This document shows positions 21,127-30,900 of a DNA stretch of 64,000 bases, in pieces (position 1 is the stretch's first letter; each line of letters begins with the position of its first letter). The notes under the pieces are model-generated. The model saw only the letters and a list, made by a program, of their open reading frames with translations, was not told the origin of the DNA and did no database searches. The position numbers were made by a program, and so were the translations under genes. The stretch covers positions 145,001-209,000 of the forward strand of contig CAJNDS010002525.1 of NCBI GenBank assembly GCA_905221605.1, in the 5' to 3' direction. Source of the DNA: Symbiodinium natans. Taxonomy: Eukaryota; Sar; Dinophyceae; Suessiales; Symbiodiniaceae.

Positions 21127-21880
21127 AATACGTGTCCGCACAGGCCGTGCCGGTGGTAGGCGGCAGCCATCCTTCGTGTCAATGCCGGCGACCACAGCGC
21201 TTGTGGCTATCAGTGCGAACTCTTCCTGGTGCAAGCAGACCAACGGGAATTGATATGTATATATATATATATATGTATGTATATATATATATATAGGTAT
21301 GTATGTATATATATATATATATATTTATTTATATTTATTTATTTATTTATACGTGAATATATATATATATATGCATATACATAAATAAATATATATATAT
21401 ATATATGCATATATCCGTAAGGGTCCCTGTACCTAGATAGCATATACTTGGGCCTTAAAGGGGTTCCCACATAGTAGCCTCACGGCCCAAACATATATTG
21501 ACTAGGTACATGGACCCCTATAGTGTATATATTGGGATGGTGTAAAGCCACCACCCAGCGCAAGCCGCACGCAACTGCACAAGTCCTTCACCTTGGACGT
21601 GGCCACTTTGACCTTGTGACGTTGTGATAACGCTCGGGTGTTGGAGGCTTTCTGTTTAGGGTTTAGGGTTTGAGTTTAGGGTGTAGGGTTTAGGGGTCAG
21701 GGTTCAAGGATGGGTCGGCTACAGGGAGCAGAATTCGACTTCGAGCCAACAGCATCTGGGTAGGTCGCAGATAGCTGCATTGATGACGAGTGGCGATAGC
21801 GGTGGCATCCTTGACCACACCGTCCTGAGAAAGGCAAAAAGGCTCAAAGTTGTTCTTGACCCTAAAAAACTCGTACAAGT
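21127..21880 (-). CDS. Exon-like islands, unknown gene
   Basis: 21880-21690 reads GVVKDATAIATRHQCSYLRP. 21652-21536 reads QRHKVKVATSKVKDLCSCVR. 21255-21127 reads LVCLHQEEFALIATSAVVAG then IDTKDGCRLPPARPVRT. TA microsatellites (21247-21412) and a family-B element (21419-21521) lie between the last two. Confidence 0.4.
21247..21412. repeat. TA/TATT microsatellites
   Basis: Blocks of TATATA, TATG and ATTT units. Similar TA tracts: 9812-9851, 22940-22975, 25030-25060, 48088-48110, 48600-48720, 54852-54920 and 58498-58530. A TATG block is at 36378-36435 and a CA/CG block at 53466-53515. Confidence 0.9.
21419..21521. mobile_element. Family-B inverted-repeat element
   Basis: AAGGGTCCCTGTACCTAGAT ... 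ACTAGGTACATGGACCCCTA, directly after a TA microsatellite. Confidence 0.8.
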
Positions 21881-21886
21881 ACCCAT

Positions 21887-22296
21887 TTGGGATGTTACCC
21901 CTTATACTACCAGTGACTACCTCTCACTTGCAGTTGGTTGGGATTATAGTACGCCCTACTATAACCCCTATTCAGGACAGCTAGTATACGGGGGAACATC
22001 CCAAGCACCCAACCCTAAACCCTAAACCCTAAAACCTAAACCCTAAATCCCTAAACCCCCTACACCCATACAAAAAAAAAAAAAACAACAACAAAATCCA
22101 TGATCCCAAGGATCCTCCTGATGCCATGAACCGGGCCTGGATGCCGCAATACAACCATTTGTCATTCTGACTTTGGGATGTTGCCCCCCCTTGTACTAAC
22201 ATACTAACAGTCCTTACTGGGGATGATAATGGTGGGGGGGGGGGGTACTAGAACCCCTGCATTAAGGACTGTTTGTATAGGGGGGAACATCACAAA
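21887..22296. mobile_element. Two family-A elements in tandem neighbourhood
   Basis: Copies at 21887-22005 and 22172-22296, both TTTGGGATGTT ... GGGGGGAACATC-CAAA, separated by telomere-like repeats and an A-run. The second carries a G-run loop (22233-22245). Confidence 0.8.
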
Positions 22297-22826
22297 TTCT
22301 AACTTTTGCTACCCTGCTTCTAGCCCTGCTTGACAATAATGAGCCCCTGCAGTTTTCAGGCCATCGTCATTTGCAGATTTATATATACCTTGCGCAACAA
22401 GCGATGCCACTATTCAATGCAGTGGCCTCTGGGTAGTACACTTCGGGTACATTCTGTAGGTAGGCACAGTGCTACTGCGACCACGAAGGCTGTCAGAGCT
22501 CACCTGAAACTTAACGAAAGGCGCGGCTTGTCCTTGCTTTCAACTTAGGCTTTGGGGTTTTGGGTTTGGGGTTTGGGGTGAGTGTATTCTGGTGGCAAAA
22601 AAAACGACCTGCATCATGTCAGCTACAGTATTGACACCATATCTAGCCCTGATAGTCTCCCATATCAACATGCAAGGCCCTACAGAAACAAGGGACATAG
22701 CCCCTAAACCCTATACCCTAAGCCCTAAACCCTATAAACCCTAAACCCTAAACCCGAAACCCTAAACCCTAAACCCTAAACCCTAACCCTAAACCCTAAA
22801 CCCCAAACCCCAAACCCCAAACCCCA

Positions 22827-22930
22827 TCTCATGTGCAACAGGGACCGTTCCAGTTTCTCCTTGTTTGCGCGGATCTGCCAGCCCATGACATCTTGCCGGG
22901 GCAGGCGTTGATCCCAGCCTACTCTGAGCC
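22827..22930 (-). CDS. Exon-like island with amphipathic helix
   Basis: Reads WDQRLPRQDVMGWQIRANKE then KLERSLLHMR, strongly third-position GC-rich. The plus frame is also open. It is followed by a TA/GATA-rich low-complexity stretch (22940-23010). Confidence 0.35.
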
Positions 22931-23556
22931 ACACCCTGATTTAATATGTGTGTACATATATGTATGTATATATATGTGGATAGGTAGACAGATAGATAGG
23001 TAGATAGATAGACAGCTAAACAATACTAAAAATTGTAGCTATAAAACAAGGTACCCAAAAAGAAGAGTTTAATATGTCTATGTATTTCTATACATATATA
23101 AACAAGAATACTAGTAGTGATAATATTCGTAGACATAATATGCTGCATTTCATTGTATACTTTAGGCCAGAACCCCAAAGCCGAAAGTTGAAAAGGTCAG
23201 TCGCAGCTTGTGGCCGCGACAGTGAAACTTGCACAGCCCCATGCATTTGGAATGCGACATCAAGGGGTCTGTTGAGGGGTTTTTAGTTTGAGTCCTTTGA
23301 TACACTAGGGGCTTATACTTGATCCCAAACCCTCCCCCCAAAAAAAAGGAATAAGGGCCTACTCTGGGTCCTAGTCTATGGGTTTAGATTCCCTATGTGC
23401 TCACATTCCTACCTACTGCTTTGGATTCTGTGCTTGGGATCCGGGCATAGTGGTTCCTACGACTTTTTGGAAGGGGAAATGATGCACATCTTTCGAGTCA
23501 TGTAAATATGTACTGCACAAAAGTAGACAATTTGTGCGAGACAGAGCCCGTGCAGC

Positions 23557-24525
23557 TTAATTGCACGTGGGCAAGAAGAGCAAAACCCACAAATTAAAGC
23601 AACACGCGCAGCAGCAACCAAGGCATATCAGAGAGCTGAAGACCATGCCAATGATGGTGTAGACGCGATCCCAGGTTGCGAGTAAGTTGGGAGAGAGGCC
23701 CCAGGACCAAACCATGCCGGTATAGAGCAAGAAGCTAGTAACGAGATTGAAGCAGAACAGCCGTGTCGTACGACCAGTATCAGCCAGCGGCAGCAAACGG
23801 AGTAGCAGCGGCTTCCACCAAATCATCACGCACACATAGATCTGATACCACTTGTCGCGGAATGGCGACTCTTTCTGGAACAGAAGCGGGAGGACTCCAA
23901 TAAGGATGTCCGCAACTAAATGCAGCACTAGTTTGAGGTAGTCGGGGCGACAACAAGTGCAGGAGTCTGCTAGACCCGTCACCGGCACAATGTGTTGAGT
24001 CTCATCGCTTGCATCCAGCGTTTTGACCTCGTCCTTTGTACTCGCCTTGTAGGAAAGCATGGTCTCGATCAACTTGAGAAGTATCTGAATTGCCACAAGC
24101 ACAATGAAGAGCCACATCATTGCATCATCCGCCCGGCAGAAGTATACATAGAGAGCGCCTTGTCCAGCTTCCATAAGGACCCTGAGCAAGCACTCGCCCC
24201 ACAGATGACAGCAGGTCCATCTCTTGGCCGCAACTACCAGCAGCCCATCCCCAAAAGCATATCCGGCCCAAACGAGCGCGAGTAAATGCACGCCATGGGC
24301 ATCTTCATCAAAGAAGATTGCTGCAAGTATAGCGCCAACCAAGTTGATGGTCAGAAAAAGTGCCTGGAAAAATGCCAGGCAAAGCAGCTGGGACAGCACC
24401 ATGGACGGGGCAAGTTGCCGCAAGCCCCCAAACCGTAGAAGCCCTGCACGTTTGAAAGCCTTGAAAGCTGAATACACTGAACAGCCTCTATCAGATTGAA
24501 GCCTTGTGAAGCAAAAGAACGCCAA
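23557..24525 (-). CDS. Multi-pass membrane protein, single uninterrupted ORF, family not recognised
   Basis: An open frame of about 320 codons ends at a TAA (plus 23557) after LLFLPTCN. Hydrophobic segments are visible in order: LSQLLCLAFFQALFLTINLV, VHLLALVWAGYAF, MMWLFIVLVAIQILLKLI, LVLHLVADILIGVLPLLF, YQIYVCVMIWWKPLLLRL, FCFNLVTSFLLYTGMVW and a Cys-rich IGMVFSSLICLGCCCAC, so about seven membrane passes. A cytosolic-type loop (SYKASTKDEVKTLDASDETQ) lies in the middle. There is no in-frame ATG at the left edge. A stop (TAG) lies just upstream and CTAG there could be a splice acceptor, so a 5' exon is likely. The first internal Met is in PSMVLSQLL. It is unusual here in having no intron over nearly 1 kb. 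The function is unknown. Confidence 0.6.
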   Translation of the reverse strand: MAFFCFTRLQSDRGCSVYSAFKAFKRAGLLRFGGLRQLAPSMVLSQLLCLAFFQALFLTINLVGAILAAIFFDEDAHGVHLLALVWAGYAFGDGLLVVAAKRWTCCHLWGECLLRVLMEAGQGALYVYFCRADDAMMWLFIVLVAIQILLKLIETMLSYKASTKDEVKTLDASDETQHIVPVTGLADSCTCCRPDYLKLVLHLVADILIGVLPLLFQKESPFRDKWYQIYVCVMIWWKPLLLRLLPLADTGRTTRLFCFNLVTSFLLYTGMVWSWGLSPNLLATWDRVYTIIGMVFSSLICLGCCCACCFNLWVLLFLPTCN

Positions 24526-24779
24526 GCACTAGATCCCAGAAGCTTTGACTTGAGATATGCGATGATGCAGCATGAAGTCATCTTTAATAGGTTAAAGTCC
24601 CCAAAAAACATGAGCGGAACCATATCCCGATAAAGGCGTGAATGTGCTATCGGGCTTGAGAATGACGGTCGTGTCCACAAGAATCTTGCGGTCTCAGGCT
24701 TCAGGTGTAGGGTCTCAGGTTCAGGGTAACGGCATGCCTAGGGTCTTGGGTTCCTCTGAACCCCAAACCCTAAACGCAA

Positions 24780-25060
24780 AACCCTAAACCCTAAACCCTA
24801 CACCCCATTGACCCCAAACCCGAAACCCTGAAGTCTTCAACCCAAACACCCCGTGACTCCGAGTAATAGGGGGGGGGGGGGGGGGGGTAGGACTCAGTAC
24901 ATGGTCGCACCCGAATATTAACAGGGCGTGGGCGGCGGGGAGGGGGGGGGGGGGGAAAGATTTTTTTCGCACGCCGTACATGCTGCACGCAAAAAGTAAA
25001 CGCTACATGCACGCGTGCCATTTGATATATGCATGTTATATATATATATATATATATGTA
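24780..25060. other. Low-complexity spacer upstream of the membrane-protein ORF
   Basis: Contains telomere-like repeats, two G-runs (24869-24886, 24941-24954) and a TA tract. No credible exon. Confidence 0.6.
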
Positions 25061-25415
25061 TAGTTTGATCCAGAGGCTAAAGCTTCATGTATGCGCCCAT
25101 ATAAAAGACTTCTTCTGACTTCTTCTTCCTTGGGTGCGAGAAAACAGATTCACTTCGGTCACTTTGCTTGCATCATAAACCTCGCGCTTCGTTCACTCCC
25201 TTCGTTCACTCAGTTCATACATGTTCATACAATTACTTCGGTCACTTATTCACAAGCTCATTACATTCGTAACTGCACATTATAGGGTTAGGGTTTAGGG
25301 GTATCAAGTATACTATCATATCCCCCCAACTTGTTAATTAGACGATTGAACTTAGGAATCTCACACGTAGATGTCCTAAGCCGCATGACATTCCTGCACA
25401 GATTCTGGACCTTTG

Positions 25416-25610
25416 TCACAGACATATGATGCTATGCTTCAACTGCTGCAATCCATCTGCAGCAAGCTGGACTGGTTCAGTGCTCTGAACTATTCCTGCA
25501 GATGTGGAGGACATCTTCTTTACTGGTTGACTTCGACAGGCTTTCGCCAGCATGACCCCCGCAACGCTATGCGAATCATTGAGGCCACCTACATGATTCC
25601 CATGGCCCAG
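25416..25610 (-). CDS. Open segment ending in TGA, unknown
   Basis: Reads GGLNDSHSVAGVMLAKACRS, then SAGIVQSTEPVQLAADGLQQ, LKHSIICL and stop. The plus strand is open over the same stretch for about 99 codons (25413-25712, including LDWFSALNYSCRCGGHLLYW), which is an equally good candidate, so the strand is undecided. Confidence 0.35.
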   Translation of the reverse strand: MGHGNHVGGLNDSHSVAGVMLAKACRSQPVKKMSSTSAGIVQSTEPVQLAADGLQQLKHSIICL

Positions 25611-25806
25611 CTAAATCCCGAAGCAAAGGGGGCGCATCCTCAACTCTCAGCCCTCAACCCTAAACCCTCAACCCTCAGCCCTCCAGGGTCCTTGGAACGT
25701 CGCACTTCCTGAATCACTGTCTGTGCCGATGACACCACCGAGCCAGCCGCCTGAAAGGTTCAGGGACTACAGGGTCTAGGGTTTGGGGTTTTGGGTTCAG
25801 ACATTG

Positions 25807-25942
25807 CTTGGAGGTTCAGGGTACTTACTAACCCAATGATAAGTGTCATTAAACCCTTATCAGGCCCTTGAGTACCCTCACAGGGTGATAAGTGGGCTTA
25901 CAGTACAGTTATCTGGGTTACTAAGTACCATGAACCTACAAG
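25807..25942. mobile_element. Family-C inverted-repeat element
   Basis: CTTGGAGGTTCAGGGTACTT ... AAGTACCATGAACCTACAAG, with TTACTAACCCA / TGGGTTACTAAG pairing. Confidence 0.85.
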
Positions 25943-26276
25943 TGGTCTAGGGCGTATTGGCGTTCAGGTTGCCAGCGTTCGGGTAATCCTACAACCACAA
26001 TATGATCTTTCAATACTCGCTTGGATCTTATGAAAATTGACATAGAGCAATTCCTCAGGCAGTTATAGATTATAGGGTTCGACCACCGAAACACTTCTGT
26101 CAATCGAGCGCGCAGAATCTTGCTCTGAAGCTCTCTGCATCACGTAAGGAACAAGCTGCAACCAACAGCTTCAATAGGTCCTAAACCCTCGCTAAACCTA
26201 AGCCCTATAAACTCTGAACCCTAAACCCTGAACCCTAAACTGCCCCCAAACCCTAAGGCCCTGAATCCCTTGCGCG

Positions 26277-27045
26277 TTATAAGCAGGCCTCAACGACTGC
26301 TTTCTGTTCCTCCGCCCCGAGCGATGCCCAGTCGCGCACGACGTTCAGGGCCACCAGGCTGCGAAAGTGCCTGGAGGAGGAGAAAACCCTATGATGGTCC
26401 ATGCATATAGTATATTTAATATAGTTTTGGAGGTAGGGTTCAGGGGTTAGGGTTTGAGTTTAAGGTTTAGGGTTTTAGGGTCTAGGGTTTAGGGACTCAC
26501 CAAATCCTACCTACCCTAAGCGGTCCGTGTGCCTGTATTATATACTTGGGCCCTACAGCTACTATATGGAAACGCCCTTAAGGCCCAAGTATATACCATA
26601 CAGGTAGATGGACCCTAAGGGAAGGTAGCCTCTGAATTTCTTCATTGAATGTGATTTTATTGGGGGCAGGGGGTGGGGGGTGGGCGTGGTTTATACCATA
26701 AATATGTGCGGATGACACGGTGGGAATAATTGAATTTCCTTAGGCCCCTACTATGTTGCTCTGCTGTTGGACACTAGGGCTTCTCGAGGTGCAGGAAGCA
26801 GCTTATCTTCCGTCTCTTGCATAAACCCTAAACCCTAAACCCTGAACCCTGAACCCTAAACCCTAAACCCTAAACCCTAAACCCTAAACCCTAAACCCTA
26901 AACCCTAAACCCTAAACCCCAACCCTAAACCCTAAACCCTACAACATCCCCAAGTCGGGCCCTGCTTGCACTTGCTGCAGCCGAAGTGCGCGGATTCGAC
27001 GAACTGTGAGAGGTTGACCATGTCAGTGAGGTTTGGCCTAGGACT
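26277..27045 (-). CDS. Cys-rich exon and terminal exon, unknown
   Basis: 27045-26940 reads LSQFVESAHFGCSKCKQGPT. 26385-26277 reads RHFRSLVALNVVRDWASLGA then EEQKAVVEACL and TAA. Between are a pure CCCTAAA array (26821-26940), an unannotated 26630-26820 stretch, a family-B element (26514-26621) and telomere-like repeats. Confidence 0.4.
26514..26621. mobile_element. Family-B inverted-repeat element
   Basis: CCTAAGCGGTCCGTGTGCCT ... CAGGTAGATGGACCCTAAGG; a diverged copy with the inner TATATACTTGGGCC / GGCCCAAGTATATA preserved. Confidence 0.8.
26821..26942 (-). repeat. Telomeric array, C-strand
   Basis: About 120 bp of CCCTAAA with two CCCTGAA units near the left end, immediately beside the Cys-rich exon island. 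Confidence 0.9.
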
Positions 27046-27844
27046 CTGCAAGCCAACCCACACCAGCTGTCGAAGATCCCCCCAAGACGGAGGCTTCCCA
27101 AACTGGGGGGCTGGGGGGGGGGTACCCTATTGGGGGTTCCTTAAACCCTAAACCCTGAACCCTAACCCCTAAACCCTGAATCCTGAACCCTAAAACCCTA
27201 CTGCTTTTTCGCGGCCTTGAACCGCGAAGCCTAAACGCTGAAGCCACGTGCATCCTGGCCGCGGAGCCGGGATTTTGCTCCGGAATCCCGGTGCCATGCT
27301 GTTGTTGGCCAGGCTACCAACCTGGCATGGAGGAACGGGCATTGGGGAAGTTTACTGTCAGATCTAGGGCTCAGGGCTTCTGGATATTGGGAGAGTTTGC
27401 TGAAGGATGTGCAGGCTTGAACTGGGGTTTAGGGTTTTACCGCAGGGTGTATGTCAAGGCCAAGCTCACGTAGAGGAGGGATCTTGCAGGCTTGGGGGCT
27501 TTACTGGATATCAAGGTAAGAGGCTGGGGGTTCAGGAGCTTGGGCGGTTCCCCTGAACCCTAAACCCTAAACCCTAAACCCTAAACCCTAAACCCTAAAC
27601 CCTAAACCCTAAACCCTAAGCGGGTTTGGGCCTTGAGGGGTTTACCTGGCTTGTAAGGGCTTAGGTTTGGCGGAAGTCGTTGGTCTGGAGCTGGCTGGGG
27701 GCGTTTCGGTACCTGGGCTCGAGACCCCTCCCCCCAGGAACCGAAGAATGAACACGGTGCCCTAGAGCAACCCATGTTTCTGCTGAAAAGCAAGATCTAC
27801 TCAGTCTTCTAGAATTCCTTACCCGAAGGGAAAAACGGCTAATT

Positions 27845-27945
27845 TTCGGGATGTTCCCGCTTATACTAACAGTCCTGAAGTAATAGAGATGATAATCGGG
27901 GTACCAAAGGCCCTATTAAGGACTGTTATAAGGGGAAAAGCCCAA
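27845..27945. mobile_element. Family-A inverted-repeat element
   Basis: GGGATGTTCCCGCTTATACT ... AGGACTGTTATAAGGGGAAA. The right terminal repeat has lost the GAACAT core. Next to the exon island 27965-28055. Confidence 0.75.
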
Positions 27946-27964
27946 CATAGGTTCCTCTAGCCAA

Positions 27965-30900
27965 CGTGAGATATCAAGCACCTTGCAAAGGCTGAGGCCA
28001 GGGCGGCGAGCCTGAAAGTCTCGTACTCCCCTCCAAGGACCTGCTTGGGCTTAGGGTTTAGGGTTTAGGTTTTGGGGTTTAGGTTTAGGCTTTAGGGTTC
28101 CGCGTTTAATTAGGTGTAATCAGGGTTTCGGGATGAGGGTTCCGGGTTGTTGGGCAGGTCCATGGTTTAAATTGGGCCTAGACTGGAACCTGCTGACCGC
28201 AAGAGAAGAAAACATAGCCTTAAATTGCCGGAAGAGAGCGGAAGCAACCAGGACCCTACACCCGAAACAAAAACACTCGACCCTAAACCCCAAGAAAACA
28301 GAAACAGAAGCCCAAATCCGATACCTCAAGAGAGCACTCAAAACCAACCCCCTGCTTAGAAGCTCTTCGCCCAGAAAGCCTAGAAGTATCCCCACAACCC
28401 ACCCTGCTAACCCTACTTATTCAGCCACAAGGGCTTCCAAATAACGCCCCCCCAAACACCAAACTTCCCCAACAAAACAACCTAAGCCCTCAAACCCTAG
28501 CCTCAAAAAAGCCTTCAACCTCAACCCTAAAACACTAACAGCCCCAAAGCCCTCAAACGCCCTCACACCCAAACACCCCTAAAAAAGACCCCAAGTCCAA
28601 ACAACACAAAGCAACTTTAACCCTAAACCCCTTATATAAACTCTCAAAAGGCGATAGGCCTAAAACTAGTTTTAAACAAATCCTCTAAAGCCCAAACTCC
28701 AAACCCTAAACCCTGAACCCTAAACCCTAAACCGTTAACCCTAAACCCTAAACCCCTATACGCCCTAAACCCTGAGAAACCTCGATGAAGCCCTGGATGG
28801 ATTGCACGGCAAGCTCCATCTCAGCAAAGTGCCCCTGGAGCTCTTTGGTGCCTTGGCGCAGAAATTTATTATTGTTATCATTATTTGTGTGTTATTAACA
28901 TCTTGATTATTACTATTATTACTATTATTACTGTTATTAGTATTTCCACTATTATTACTATTATTACTATTATTACTATTATTACTATTATTACTATTAT
29001 TACTATTATTACTCGATTATTACTATTATTACTACTATTACTATTATTACTATTATTAAGCTTTATTACTATTATTGCTATTATTGCTATTATTACTATT
29101 AATTTTATTATTGCTATTATTGCTATTATTACTATTATTACTATTCTTACGGTTCTTACTATTCTTACTATTATTACTACTATTACTATTATTAGTATTA
29201 CCGTTATTATTATTGTTATTATTATTATTAATATTACTATTGTTACTATTATTACTACAACTACCATTAGTACTATCTGTACTATTGGTACTATTAGTAC
29301 TATTAGTACTATTAGAACTATCAGTACTATTATTACTATTATTACTATTACTATTATTACTATTTACTATTATTACTATTATTACCATTATTACCATTAT
29401 TACCATGATTATTATTACTATGATTACTATTACTACTATTACTACTATTATTACTATTATTACTATTACTACTATTACTACTATTACTACTATTACTACT
29501 ATTACTACTATTACTACTATTACTACTATTACTACTATTACTACTATTACTACTATTACTACTATTACTACTATTACTACTATTACTACTATTACTACTA
29601 TTACTACTATTACTACTATTACTGTTAATGTTAATATTGTCACGGTTTATTGTTATTATATATTGTTGTTCTTATTGCTGTTGCTTTTTTTTGGGGGGGG
29701 AGGGGAGGTGTTTGGGGCTTTGGGTGCTTGTTTCGGTTGTTTTGGGGGGGGGGAGGTAGGGCCTTTGGGCCTTTTTTTGGTGGTTGAGGGCTGTTGGGGT
29801 TGACTGACGCTGGGCAGCTTCTTGCACATAACCTAAACCCTAAGCCCTAAATGGCTCAAATCCTAAACTCTCGGAACCCATATACACGCACAACTTGCAG
29901 GCCGGAACGCCGTTCACGAGGCTTTCCATGGCCTGCGCCAGTTTATTCAGGGTTTAGGGTTTAGGGTTTAAGGTTTAGGGTTTAGGGATCAGGGAAGGAC
30001 TCGTCAAGTTTCGGTGAGGCAACTAAGCTACAAGCCCGAAGCTAGTTTCATATTCGAAGGTGTTTGAAATCGGCTTGGCTGGCTTGGGATGGGTTGGCTC
30101 CGGATTGCTTCGTGTTGAATCCTTTTTTGGGGGGCGATCTTGGGGCGCTCATGCCACAATACCATGGCGTATGCTACACTCTCAGGCCAAGAACCTCTTC
30201 AACCCATGCAAGGTCCGACTGTCCTGCTTGTCAAATTTCGGCAAGGCAGCCGTCAGAGGCTGCAGCCTCAGCCAAGTGCCAGGCTCACTTACGGGTTGCG
30301 TAAGGCTTGGGGATTAGGGTTTATAGACAGAGTTTAGGGGCTTAGGGCTTATACAAGGTGTCGCCGTCATGTGAACAGTGGCATACGACACAGCGTCAGG
30401 GCCCACGTATACCATGTACAGTAGGTACATGGACCCCTTGCGTTCCTCAGGTCGACCTAGGAACGTAGAACAACCCGCCTGACCCTAAACCCCGTATTGG
30501 CGTCGGAAAAAGGGAGTCGAGTCCCCCAATAGCCCCTTGAGATAAAGCGCCTATGATTCCTTACTAAGAACTAGAAAGTATACATGTGAAAGGAGAAGGC
30601 TCTACCCCAAGATTTGTTCAAGGTACAAGTCCTTCTCTGAGGGTACTGTATTGTAGGGCTACTTAGAGGCTCATGGTAGTTCGTAACCCAACTAGGGTAC
30701 TTAAGGGGCTTATAAGTGGGCTATAGGTTGTAAGCAACCTGAACCTCAAACCCAAAGGATCCATGTACCTATATAGTATATACTTGGGCCTTAAAGGGGT
30801 TCCTATATAGTAGCTTTAGGGCCCAAGAATATACTATATAGGTACATGGATCCTTTGGGAAAGTAGGCTGGCGGTCTGTAGACCGATCTGGAGACAACTG

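Noticed and set aside
28881-29803. Long frames of Ile, Tyr, Leu or Asn-Ser
   Set aside because: Purely compositional translation of the ACTATT microsatellite, open in several frames on both strands.
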